A stretch of DNA of 64,000 nt from Enterovibrio qingdaonensis. GTDB taxonomy: Bacteria; Pseudomonadota; Gammaproteobacteria; Enterobacterales; Vibrionaceae. The translations under genes and the position numbers were made by a program. Shown in pieces: positions 56,436 through 64,000 of the stretch. Under the pieces are notes generated by a model. That model saw only the letters and a program-made list of their open reading frames with translations. It ran no database searches and was not told the origin of the DNA. The stretch covers positions 124,001 to 188,000 of the forward strand of contig NZ_JAJUBB010000009.1 in NCBI RefSeq assembly GCF_028683135.1. The letters run 5' to 3'. Every line of letters starts with the position of its first letter. The first letter of the stretch is position 1.

Positions 56436-58136
56436 GTGAAGGCTCTCATTGTAGAAGATGACATCTCGCTTCAGTGCTTTCTCGAACACGTATTAAAGGA
56501 CGAGTTCGACGAGTTGTTGATTGCTGACAACGGGCAAATGGCACTGGATATGCTGGACGCATTAGACGAACTGCCGAGTCTTATTGTCATGGACGTATTA
56601 ATGCCCGTCATGGATGGTTTTGAGTCTGCAAAGCAGATCCGAACTATTTACCGGACGCATTATCTACCCATTATCTTCTTAACCGGTATTACAGATAACG
56701 ATGCGTTTAATCGTTGTATGACACTTGGGGATGATTTCCTCACCAAGCCCATCAGTCGCACAACAATCGTGGCCAAGGTTCGTGCTCACTGCCGCAATAT
56801 ACGGCTCTATAACGAAGTCGCAGTACAACGCGATAAGCTAGAACACTTTCAAGCTCATACTCTCTATGAACATACCATGGCAGAAACGATCTTCAGCAAT
56901 TTGATGCAAGGATGCTATCAAGACGCTGAAGGGGTTAACTTCTACACCAGTTCCTACACCAACTTTAATGGTGATGTAGTCCTCGTTACGCCGCGCCCCC
57001 AAGGGGGAATATACGCAATGCTTGCTGATGCGACAGGCCATGGATTGCCAGCAGCAATTTCTTCGATTCCTGCGACAAAGGCATTTTTTGCGATGGCCAA
57101 GAATGGACTTTCGCTAGGCGATATCGCGTCAGAAATGAATGCCACGCTAAAACGATTTCTCCCGCCAGGTATGTTAGTTGCGGCGAACTTACTAGAGGTT
57201 TCAGCCAATGGTAAGGACATAAACTGGTGGGGCGGTGGTATGCCTGATGGCTATGTTATCGATAAAAATGGCGAATTGAAGCAACGTTTACCCTCCGCGC
57301 ATATGGCATTAGGTGCAATGGATGCTGATGAGTTTGAAGCGAACTTGACTGCGCTAAAACTTGATGAGGGAGACAAGCTCTTTTTCTTCACAGATGGCGT
57401 GACAGAAGCGAGAAACGCTAATGGTGCGGAACTCGGTGAGGAGGGGGTGGAGGCACTGTTTTCTGAATCCTATACCAGTTTAATTGATGTTGTGCGTGAT
57501 CGAGTAACAAGCTTTACCAGTGGCGGTGGGGTAGGAGACGACATGTCGATGCTGGAGATGACCGCCCCAATAAAAAGCTGCATTGAATCAATCCCCGGAG
57601 AGCCAGATTATTACGATCAACGTTCCCCTTCGCAACTCACCGTTTATTTTGGTGCCCGAGAGTTGCGTAAGGTAAATATCGTTGGAGAATTACGCCGGGT
57701 TTTGAAAGGTCCTTTGGGCAGTAACATTGACTTGGACTTGATGTGTACGATTTTGTCTGAGCTATCAAATAACGCGCTAGAGCACGGGCTGCTTAAATTA
57801 GAATCGGATCTGAAAAATGATGACGAAGGTTTTTTGGATTACTACCTAGAGCGTCAATCGCGACTCGAAAATCTTGGTGAGCACGCGTACATGGAGCTAG
57901 GGGTGTCGTTTAAACCGAAAGAAAGGCTTTTGCACTTCTATATCACTCACAACGGAGAAGGTTTTGCTAGTGCTGTTACCAATAGCCGTTTAGATGATTC
58001 GGCCGCAGTGTGTGGGCGAGGGATTGCATTGGTGAGTGAGCTTTGCGATGTGTTCTATTATGAAGACTCTGGTTGCACAGCAAGAGGGACGTACAAGCTA
58101 AGTGCGGGCTTGTCGGACGATGCCTTACCTTCTTAA
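56436..58136 (+). CDS. Response regulator with PP2C phosphatase and anti-sigma kinase domains (HsbR/CrsR-like)
   Basis: A 566-residue three-domain protein. The receiver (about 1-125) has Asp53 in VMDVLMPVMDG and Lys in LTKP. A SpoIIE/RsbU-type PP2C phosphatase (about 175-385) has YAMLADATGHGLPAA, FFTDGVTEARN and GVGDDMSML. A GHKL serine-kinase domain (about 405-560) has LSELSNNALEHG and GRGIALVSEL. This combination is known from P. aeruginosa HsbR and Shewanella CrsR, which control an antagonist STAS protein. Being last in a che operon, its receiver is a likely CheA target, linking sensory input to a partner switch. GTG start; AAGGGGG upstream. Confidence 0.92.
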   Translation: MKALIVEDDISLQCFLEHVLKDEFDELLIADNGQMALDMLDALDELPSLIVMDVLMPVMDGFESAKQIRTIYRTHYLPIIFLTGITDNDAFNRCMTLGDDFLTKPISRTTIVAKVRAHCRNIRLYNEVAVQRDKLEHFQAHTLYEHTMAETIFSNLMQGCYQDAEGVNFYTSSYTNFNGDVVLVTPRPQGGIYAMLADATGHGLPAAISSIPATKAFFAMAKNGLSLGDIASEMNATLKRFLPPGMLVAANLLEVSANGKDINWWGGGMPDGYVIDKNGELKQRLPSAHMALGAMDADEFEANLTALKLDEGDKLFFFTDGVTEARNANGAELGEEGVEALFSESYTSLIDVVRDRVTSFTSGGGVGDDMSMLEMTAPIKSCIESIPGEPDYYDQRSPSQLTVYFGARELRKVNIVGELRRVLKGPLGSNIDLDLMCTILSELSNNALEHGLLKLESDLKNDDEGFLDYYLERQSRLENLGEHAYMELGVSFKPKERLLHFYITHNGEGFASAVTNSRLDDSAAVCGRGIALVSELCDVFYYEDSGCTARGTYKLSAGLSDDALPS

Positions 58137-58162
58137 ATCTTTGCGTTGATTCATACCCGTTT

Positions 58163-58191
58163 AAAGCTCAATCAATAGGTTGGGCTTTTTT
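58163..58191 (+). terminator. Terminator of the chemosensory operon
   Basis: A 9-bp stem AAAGCTCAA / TTGGGCTTT (one G-T pair) with an 8-base loop and a T-run, 27 bases past the last stop. Confidence 0.82.
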
Positions 58192-58221
58192 GTGTCAGTG
58201 CCGCGCACTGAATGACAGACG

Positions 58222-58251
58222 AAAAAAAACCCAGTCCGAAGACTAGGTTTT
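58222..58251 (-). terminator. Terminator of the second tRNA array
   Basis: An 11-bp stem (58226-58236, 58241-58251; one G-T pair) with a UUCG-type tetraloop on the minus strand, followed by a T-run. Confidence 0.9.
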
Positions 58252-58257
58252 CTTAAG

Positions 58258-58333
58258 TGGCTCCCCCTGCAAGACTTGAACTTGCGACATACGGATTAAC
58301 AGTCCGCCGTTCTACCGACTGAACTAAGGGGGA
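58258..58333 (-). tRNA. tRNA-Asn (GUU)
   Basis: A 76-base tRNA with acceptor TCCCCCT/AGGGGGA, anticodon loop CTGTTAA (anticodon GTT) and encoded CCA. It is the last gene of the second array and has no counterpart in the first. Confidence 0.97.
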
Positions 58334-58384
58334 ATTGCTGGAAACTTATTTAACCGAAGTTAAATGAATCACCATTTTGCAATA

Positions 58385-58460
58385 TGGTGCCTCGAGGCGG
58401 AATCGAACCACCGACACGGGGATTTTCAATCCCCTGCTCTACCGACTGAGCTATCGAGGC
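58385..58460 (-). tRNA. tRNA-Phe (GAA), copy 2
   Basis: A 76-base sequence identical to the tRNA-Phe at 45763-45838, anticodon GAA, CCA encoded. It is the third gene of the array Phe-Thr-Phe-Asn. Confidence 0.97.
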
Positions 58461-58496
58461 TTTGATTAGAGAGTCATTAACTCAATATCAAAATAA

Positions 58497-58572
<76 letters not shown>

Positions 58573-58619
58573 ACACAAACCTTGGAAACGTTGCGTACTT
58601 AACACCATCTCACTAAATA

Positions 58620-58695
58620 TGGTGCCTCGAGGCGGAATCGAACCACCGACACGGGGATTTTCAATCCCCTGCTCTACCGACTGAGCTATCGAGGC
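58620..58695 (-). tRNA. tRNA-Phe (GAA), copy 3
   Basis: The first gene of the second array, anticodon GAA, CCA encoded, identical to the other two tRNA-Phe copies. Confidence 0.97.
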
Positions 58696-58705
58696 AACGA
58701 GGTGC

Positions 58706-58734
58706 ATTAAACGGATTTTGAGCCTTACCGTCAA
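58706..58734 (-). promoter_or_regulatory. Promoter of the second tRNA array
   Basis: Minus strand: -35 TTGACG (58734-58729), a 17-base spacer and -10 TTTAAT (58711-58706), then GCACCTCGTTGCC. The -35, spacing, -10 and the CTCGTTGCC leader resemble the first array. Confidence 0.83.
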
Positions 58735-58831
58735 CATCTTTTTTTAAAAAAAACGTCAAATAAGACCGTTTGCTGCCTTTTTCATCGTTTTGATTTAAAA
58801 ACACACGGCTTTTATGGTCTTTTCCGCATTT

Positions 58832-59974
58832 TTATTGCATGCGACTAAATTCTTTTTGGAAGTTAGTGACCTTCTGAAGATATCGTCGAGACTCCGAAGA
58901 GGGGTGTTTATTGGTCAATGCCCAATAAACTTGGTTGGGATTTAACCGGTTTAAATCGTTCATCGCGCGTTTTCGATCGGAACGGTGGAAGGTTTTCAGA
59001 ACATTTCCCGTTCCGCCGTTATAGGCAGAGATCATGCTGTAATGTTTTGAAAGCGGATCGCGAACATCTTTGAGGTATCGGGTTTTTAAAATATAGAAAT
59101 ACGCCGTACCAGCATCAATGTTCTTTGCAGGATCGAATAAATATTCCGGCGAAGGTTCGCCAGGACGTTTTTTAACGAGCTTAAAGACATCGCGACCTGC
59201 GGTTTTTGGCACCACTTGCATCAATCCATACGCATTTGCCCAGCTCACGGCATAAGGGTTGAAGCTACTTTCGGTCTTGATAATAGCGTAAATCAGTTCT
59301 TCGGAAATGCCATAACGACGAGATGCATCGCGGATGATGTCAGCGTATTGATAACGTCGTTTACTGGAGTGGTCTTTGACCATGGGGATTTCAACATAGA
59401 AAACCTTCTGGAAGCGCAATGACTTTGTCTTGAGTTTGTTGGCCACTAGATAGTCAGCATAGCGATTCGCTCGCCACTCCCATGCTACCTCTTTTCCATC
59501 TTGATCTAAGATTTGACCTTGCAAGAAGGGTGAGCCACTGATGGGGACATCCGCCGCGGAGTAGAGATCCACTGACGCGGGATCATTCGGAGTCAGAAGT
59601 GTCGTGACGATGGCTTGTCTGAGGTGCTGCTTCGGCTCTGTGGTAGCAACAGTTTCAATGGTGACCAAGCCATTGGCGAAGTCGACCCGTGCTCGGCTCA
59701 TGTAGTTGTCTGTATATTTTACATAGTCGCGCTTACCGGATACGAAAACTTCATCTTTACCCCATCGAACTTCGATGTTGCCGTTAAAGCTGTTAATGAG
59801 CTTGTCTAGTGCCGCAAAGTCTTTCTCAAATTGTCCAGGCAGCGGCGCGAGGTTTTTGGCGAAACGATTGGTAGTGTCATAGTCGATTTGATAGATCGAC
59901 TCGACCATCTCTCGACTGCAACCTGAGGTCAAAAGTGGGATCAATAAAAACGCAAGGTATCGGTAGAGTTTCAT
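58832..59974 (-). CDS. mltC: Membrane-bound lytic murein transglycosylase C
   Basis: MltC is an outer-membrane lipoprotein that cleaves peptidoglycan to 1,6-anhydro products. The lipobox is LLTSGCS, with the lipidated Cys near residue 19. An N-terminal DUF3393-type domain (about 30-180) is followed by the SLT domain (about 200-340) with catalytic Glu in YAIIKTESSFNPYAVS and later AYGLMQVVPKTAGRD and YNGGTGNV. The 380-residue length fits. Its start follows a strong terminator by only about 20 bases, and the ribosome site is weak. Confidence 0.94.
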   Translation of the reverse strand: MKLYRYLAFLLIPLLTSGCSREMVESIYQIDYDTTNRFAKNLAPLPGQFEKDFAALDKLINSFNGNIEVRWGKDEVFVSGKRDYVKYTDNYMSRARVDFANGLVTIETVATTEPKQHLRQAIVTTLLTPNDPASVDLYSAADVPISGSPFLQGQILDQDGKEVAWEWRANRYADYLVANKLKTKSLRFQKVFYVEIPMVKDHSSKRRYQYADIIRDASRRYGISEELIYAIIKTESSFNPYAVSWANAYGLMQVVPKTAGRDVFKLVKKRPGEPSPEYLFDPAKNIDAGTAYFYILKTRYLKDVRDPLSKHYSMISAYNGGTGNVLKTFHRSDRKRAMNDLNRLNPNQVYWALTNKHPSSESRRYLQKVTNFQKEFSRMQ

Positions 59975-59995
59975 TCGGTTCGCACAAAAATAAAA

Positions 59996-60028
59996 AAGGC
60001 ATCCTGATTAGGGTAATCAGGATGCCTT
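59996..60028 (-). terminator. Terminator after yggX, just before mltC
   Basis: A perfect 15-bp stem (59996-60010, 60014-60028) with a 3-base loop, followed on the minus strand by a T-rich tract. It lies between yggX and mltC. Confidence 0.9.
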
Positions 60029-60099
60029 AATTTACAAAATGCTATCGCCAATTTGTGAGCTTATGCCCACACTAAGTGCGACCTCGGCGGCGTTAAGCC

Positions 60100-60372
60100 T
60101 TACTCCGACGGCGGCGTGTAGCCTTCGATCACAGTATCGTGACCTTCAAAAAGAAACTTCACCATTTCTTCTTCAAGCAGCTTGCGGTGCTCTGGCTCCA
60201 TCATGTTGAGTTTCTTTTCATTGATCAACATGGTCTGTTTGCTTTGCCATTGTGCCCAAGCTTCTTTGGAAATGTTGTCGAAAATGCGCTTACCTAGATC
60301 ACCTGGGTAAAGTTGGAAATCCAAGCCATCAGCATCTTTCTGAAGACGTTGGCAAAAAACAGTACGGCTCAT
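60100..60372 (-). CDS. yggX: Fe(2+)-trafficking protein YggX
   Basis: A 90-residue YggX beginning [20 protein letters not shown], with the conserved Cys near the N terminus and the family block [20 protein letters not shown]. It is linked to iron trafficking and protection of Fe-S clusters from oxidation in Salmonella and E. coli. The second of two adjacent ATGs is used because GGAG is then 7 bases away. It lies 27 bases after mutY, an Fe-S enzyme, the usual gammaproteobacterial operon. Confidence 0.95.
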   Translation of the reverse strand: MSRTVFCQRLQKDADGLDFQLYPGDLGKRIFDNISKEAWAQWQSKQTMLINEKKLNMMEPEHRKLLEEEMVKFLFEGHDTVIEGYTPPSE

Positions 60373-60399
60373 CATTAAGCTCCCAATTAAAAATGCGGT

Positions 60400-61476
60400 T
60401 TATACCGATGCTTGTAATTCTTTGGTCAGGCTTTCCAGTAGCTTTTGTACCGGAGCGGCGAGCCCAACTTTTGCTGGTTGGTTTAAGTTATACCAGAGGC
60501 CGCCATTGCCTTCCATAATCCCATTACCATCACTCATCGCAGGTTTATTGTGTAACTTGACGCGAACAGGAACGATATCTAGGTGAAAGTGGCTAAACGT
60601 GTGACGAAACGCCGTTAGGTGTTCAGGTTGTTCGTGGCCAGATTGAAGTAACTTACCATGAATAAACTCGTCAGCAGTGTCTTCACTTGTTTCAGGCAGG
60701 CACCATAAACCACCCCACAGACCTGCTGGTGGTCGTTGCTCCAGCCAAATTTTATCTTCATATTGAAAGAGCACAAAGCAGGTTTCTTTTTCTGGTAGGG
60801 TCTTCTTGGGCTTTTTACCGGGGAAATCTCCCTGACGCCCCAATGCATTAGCTTCACAGCTATGGTTGACAGGACAAAGCGTACATTTGGGCTTGCTGCG
60901 AGTACAAACCATGGCACCCATGTCCATCATGGCTTGGTTGTATCGCTTAACGCCATCTGCCGGTGTATTGCTTTCCGCCAATTCCCAAAGTCGGTTTTCT
61001 ACGGGCTTTTTGCCCGGCCAGCCTTCCACGGCAAAGTGGCGTGACAAGGTACGTTTCACGTTACCATCAAGGATCGGGTGGTGTTGCCCTAAAGATAGCG
61101 ATAGAACCGCCCCAGCGGTTGAGCGGCCAATCCCCGGCAAATCCAATACATCGTCGATGTTTGTAGGAAATTCGCCGTTGTAGTCAGTGGTAATTTTGAT
61201 AGCGGCTTTATGAAGATTTCTGGCGCGAGCGTAATAGCCAAGCCCTGTCCATAGGTGGAGGACTTCATCGAGTTCAGCATTCGCTAAATCGACGACCGTC
61301 GGGAAGCGTTCCATGAATCGTTCGAAGTAAGGGATCACTGTGGCGACTTGAGTTTGCTGCAGCATGATTTCGGACAGCCACACTTTATAAGGTGTTTTCT
61401 CCTGCTGCCATGGCAGGGTTTTTCGGCCGTATTTGTCATACCAGTTGAGAATGGCATCGGAAAAAGACTGACTCAC
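60400..61476 (-). CDS. mutY: A/G-specific adenine DNA glycosylase MutY
   Basis: MutY removes adenine mispaired with 8-oxoguanine. GTG at 61476 gives [23 protein letters not shown], which matches other MutY starts; the frame runs 90 codons further upstream without homology. [15 protein letters not shown] carries the catalytic Glu, [12 protein letters not shown] is the helix-hairpin-helix and LDGNVKR has the Asp. The [4Fe-4S] ligands are C-x6-C-x2-C-x5-C in [19 protein letters not shown]-terminal NUDIX-like domain reads the 8-oxoG side. It has 358 residues and is divergent from trmB. Confidence 0.95.
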   Translation of the reverse strand: MSQSFSDAILNWYDKYGRKTLPWQQEKTPYKVWLSEIMLQQTQVATVIPYFERFMERFPTVVDLANAELDEVLHLWTGLGYYARARNLHKAAIKITTDYNGEFPTNIDDVLDLPGIGRSTAGAVLSLSLGQHHPILDGNVKRTLSRHFAVEGWPGKKPVENRLWELAESNTPADGVKRYNQAMMDMGAMVCTRSKPKCTLCPVNHSCEANALGRQGDFPGKKPKKTLPEKETCFVLFQYEDKIWLEQRPPAGLWGGLWCLPETSEDTADEFIHGKLLQSGHEQPEHLTAFRHTFSHFHLDIVPVRVKLHNKPAMSDGNGIMEGNGGLWYNLNQPAKVGLAAPVQKLLESLTKELQASV

Positions 61477-61657
61477 TTTGCTTGCTCTTGTTATCTTTAT
61501 TAGCGGGCATTCTATCAATGCTTTGGTTGCTGAAAAAGGCAGCAATGGCAGGAAACATTCGTAACACGATCGCGCAAGGCTTGCACCAAGCCGTAATCTT
61601 TGGATAATGCGCGATCCGCTTAACTTTTCTTCATTATTGAGTTGCAGGCATAAAACC

Positions 61658-62374
61658 ATGGCAGAAGTCATCAAACCCGAAATGACCGAAGACGGTAAAG
61701 TTCTTCGTAAAATCAGAAGCTTTGTTCGTCGTGAAGGACGACTCACTAAAGGTCAGGAGCAGGCAATGAATGACTGCTGGCCAACAATGGGTATCGACTT
61801 CGAAGAGAAGCAACTCAATTGGACTGAAGTGTTCGGTAACGACAACCCTGTTGTGCTGGAAATTGGCTTCGGCATGGGTGCGTCTTTAGTTGAAATGGCG
61901 AAGAACGCGCCAGAGAAAAACTTCGTTGGTATTGAAGTACATAGCCCAGGTGTTGGCGCATGTTTGATGGCTGCTCGTGACGCTGGCATTACCAATCTTC
62001 GTGTTATGTGTCATGACGCTGTTGAAGTATTTGAACATATGCTGCCTGTAGCAAGTTTGGAAACGGTTCAACTGTTTTTCCCAGACCCATGGCACAAAGC
62101 ACGTCACCACAAGCGCCGTATCGTTCAGCCTGAATTTGTGCAAATGCTGCGTGACAAACTGAAAATCGGTGGCATTTTCCATATGGCGACTGACTGGGAA
62201 AACTACGCAGAACACATGGTGGAAGTGATGGACGTTGCACCGGGTTATAAAAACACGGCGACTAACGGTTCTTATATTGATCGCCCTGAAGAGCGCCCAC
62301 TGACCAAATTCGAAGCACGTGGCCACCGTCTTGGCCATGGCGTGTGGGACATGAAATACGCACGCGTCGAATAA
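61658..62374 (+). CDS. trmB: tRNA (guanine-N7)-methyltransferase
   Basis: TrmB makes m7G at position 46 of tRNAs with S-adenosylmethionine. The SAM motif [17 protein letters not shown] lies near residues 65-82, with the family block [20 protein letters not shown] and the C-terminal [20 protein letters not shown] at 61658 (238 residues) matches E. coli (239); an upstream in-frame start at 61607 is not supported. It is divergent from mutY and ends with a terminator. Confidence 0.95.
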   Translation: MAEVIKPEMTEDGKVLRKIRSFVRREGRLTKGQEQAMNDCWPTMGIDFEEKQLNWTEVFGNDNPVVLEIGFGMGASLVEMAKNAPEKNFVGIEVHSPGVGACLMAARDAGITNLRVMCHDAVEVFEHMLPVASLETVQLFFPDPWHKARHHKRRIVQPEFVQMLRDKLKIGGIFHMATDWENYAEHMVEVMDVAPGYKNTATNGSYIDRPEERPLTKFEARGHRLGHGVWDMKYARVE

Positions 62375-62434
62375 TACAAAACTCGTACATTATCATTGCC
62401 TCACTCGTCTAAAGTGATGGCGACGAAAAATCGT

Positions 62435-62461
62435 AAAAGCCAACCTCGTGTTGGCTTTTTT
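62435..62461 (+). terminator. Intrinsic terminator after trmB
   Basis: A 10-bp stem AAAAGCCAAC / GTTGGCTTTT with a CTCGT loop and T-run. It ends only 8 bases before the glsB ribosome site. Confidence 0.88.
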
Positions 62462-62478
62462 GACCATTGGAGATCGTA

Positions 62479-63399
62479 ATGAAACCCACCCCTGAGTTGT
62501 TAAACGGCATTCTTGAAGAAGTACGTCCATTGATTGGACAAGGAAAAGTTGCTGACTATATTCCCGCCCTAAAAGAAGTGCCGGCGAATAGATTAGGTGT
62601 GGCTGTTTGTTATAACGATGGCGAGATTATTGCGGCAGGCGATGCCCATGAACCCTTCTCGATCCAGTCGATCTCTAAGGTACTCAGCTTGACGCTAGCC
62701 CTGCAAAACTATAGCCCAGAGGAGCTTTGGCAACGTGTCGGTAAAGAGCCATCAGGCCAGGCATTTAACTCCATGATTCAGTTGGAAATGGAGCACGGGA
62801 TTCCACGAAATCCATTTATCAATGCAGGGGCGTTAGTCGTGTGTGACATGCTACATAGCCGTCTGTCAGCTCCTCGGCAGCGCATGCTTGAATTTGTTCG
62901 TCACCTCTCGGGTAATGATCATATTTGCTATGACAAGGTGGTTGCATCATCTGAAATGGATCATGCCGATCGTAATGCGTCGATCGCCTATTTGATGCGG
63001 GCTTTCGGCAATTTCGAAAACGATGTTATGCCCGTTCTTGCTAACTATTTTCACTACTGCGCTCTGCGCATGAGCTGTGTCGATCTGGCGAAGACATTTA
63101 ACTATCTGGCGAACAAAGGACTTCCTTTAGGCGCAGAAAAAACAATTATCAACCAGACTCAATGTAAGCAGTTGAATGCATTGCTTGCGACGTGCGGATT
63201 GTATGACGGTGCGGGGGAGTTTGCCTACCGCGTGGGTATGCCAGGCAAGTCAGGTGTTGGTGGTGGCATTGTTGCTATTGTGCCAGGCGAAATGTCGATT
63301 ACGGTTTGGTCGCCAGAGCTTGATGCTTCAGGGAACTCCTTGGCCGGTACAGCGGCTCTCGAATTGCTTGCTGAACGCATTGGTCGTTCCATCTTTTAA
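62479..63399 (+). CDS. glsB: Glutaminase
   Basis: Glutaminase hydrolyses glutamine to glutamate and ammonia and belongs to the serine beta-lactamase-like fold. The active-site block [18 protein letters not shown] contains the S-x-x-K pair (SISK), and later motifs are [15 protein letters not shown] and [18 protein letters not shown]. It has 306 residues from ATG 62479, with GGAG upstream (E. coli GlsB 308). It begins right after the trmB terminator, so its promoter must overlap trmB's end or depend on read-through. Confidence 0.94.
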   Translation: MKPTPELLNGILEEVRPLIGQGKVADYIPALKEVPANRLGVAVCYNDGEIIAAGDAHEPFSIQSISKVLSLTLALQNYSPEELWQRVGKEPSGQAFNSMIQLEMEHGIPRNPFINAGALVVCDMLHSRLSAPRQRMLEFVRHLSGNDHICYDKVVASSEMDHADRNASIAYLMRAFGNFENDVMPVLANYFHYCALRMSCVDLAKTFNYLANKGLPLGAEKTIINQTQCKQLNALLATCGLYDGAGEFAYRVGMPGKSGVGGGIVAIVPGEMSITVWSPELDASGNSLAGTAALELLAERIGRSIF

Positions 63400-63488
63400 T
63401 TTTTCACAGCCATCGCTTTTTCACTGTGGTTGCTGTGACGTTGACACACTGAGTGTGGTCTCCTCAAATACGTGAAGGAGAGATGAGT

Positions 63489-64000
63489 ATGGGTAGATTG
63501 AGTGGTACACGCGCTTGGAGCGCTTTTGGTCTCGTGTTGCTAGCACTGCCGTTTATTGCCGACGCGGCGATTTGCAGTCCGGACTTGCACAGTGACATTG
63601 CCATTGAAGCAGACAATGTGATCATTGAAAGCAACGATAATCGCTTTCGTATTGACCCTGCTGGAACACTGTTTGTGAATGTGCATCGCGTGAAACTGAA
63701 TGATGAGCAAAAAGCCTCGCTGTCAGCCTATAGCAAAGCGGTAAGAAACGATTTGCCCTACATTGGGCAGACTCTGTCACAAGAGCTCCAGACATCATGG
63801 CTGGCATTGGATGGGGTCATTGCAGAAGAACTCGGTGACAAAAGCAGTTTGCGTAATGAGTTAGGGCAATACCATCAATACCTGCAAACCCGCGTCAATG
63901 CGTCTCTTTACAATGCTGAGCGAAAAGCCCCACAGCTTAACCATACATTGCTGAAACAGACTGTGCGTGAAGTTGAGGCCAGTGTGCCACAAATCGTTGC
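63489..64000 (+). CDS. yggN: YggN-like periplasmic protein (DUF2884), 3' part outside window
   Basis: The first 170 codons of a gene cut by the window end. It begins with a signal peptide (AWSAFGLVLLALPFIADA), cleaved near DAA, then Cys and a mature region rich in charged residues. The family assignment rests on this layout and on the position near trmB-mutY, where E. coli has yggN; I am less sure than for the neighbours. ATG 63489 is preferred to the ATG two codons before because AAGGAG is then 8 bases away. The function is unknown. Confidence 0.72.
   Translation, partial: MGRLSGTRAWSAFGLVLLALPFIADAAICSPDLHSDIAIEADNVIIESNDNRFRIDPAGTLFVNVHRVKLNDEQKASLSAYSKAVRNDLPYIGQTLSQELQTSWLALDGVIAEELGDKSSLRNELGQYHQYLQTRVNASLYNAERKAPQLNHTLLKQTVREVEASVPQIV

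Overview
The window is a 64-kb piece of a gammaproteobacterial chromosome, almost certainly from the Vibrionaceae. The main evidence is a LuxR/HapR-type quorum-sensing regulator divergent from hpt, ampD beside nadC-pilA-pilB, a Vibrio-style chemotaxis cluster III (cheY-cheA-cheW-cheW-MCP-cheR-cheD-cheB-MCP-STAS-response regulator), and core proteins very close to Vibrio/Escherichia orthologues. The genus cannot be fixed by eye; Grimontia, Enterovibrio, Photobacterium or Vibrio would all fit. I saw no insertion sequence, prophage, CRISPR array or rRNA operon.

Layout. 1-3.6 kb: type IV pilus genes pilB (cut by the window edge) and pilA, then nadC, with ampD divergent. 3.9-11.1 kb: pyruvate dehydrogenase locus pdhR-aceE-aceF-lpd with two PdhR operators. 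11.4-18.4 kb: a chemoreceptor, a patatin-like outer-membrane phospholipase and acnB. 18.4-22.6 kb: a glycerate kinase/GntP permease operon, its likely activator cdaR, and yacL. 22.8-24.5 kb: glnK-amtB with a sigma-54 promoter and NtrC sites. 24.6-28.4 kb: a ferric-iron ABC importer with a Fur-like box. 28.4-34.1 kb: the LuxR/HapR regulator, hpt, a beta-carbonic anhydrase divergent from a SulP transporter, and yadGH. 34.1-40.6 kb: minus-strand panB-panC, folK, pcnB, gluQ, dksA, sfsA, thpR. 40.7-45.5 kb: hrpB and mrcB. 45.6-58.7 kb: a chemosensory cluster framed by two tRNA arrays in direct orientation. 58.8-64 kb: mltC, yggX, mutY, trmB, glsB and the start of a yggN-like gene.

How the genes work together. 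Much of the window is central carbon, nitrogen and iron supply under local control (PdhR, CdaR, NtrC/sigma-54, Fur). The most distinctive part is the 46.2-58.1 kb operon. It is a complete cytoplasmic chemosensory system built round a soluble three-PAS receptor with a C-terminal WEEF pentapeptide. It is joined to a partner-switching module: a receiver-PP2C-kinase protein and two STAS proteins, only one of which keeps the phosphorylatable serine. An RpoS-like -10 element lies in front of it. The HapR-type regulator in the same window could also act on it, by analogy with V. cholerae cluster III.

The two observations I rate highest are the apparent ATC (AUC) start codon of pcnB, in the place of the known AUU start of E. 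coli pcnB, and the tRNA-flanked chemosensory/partner-switching island.
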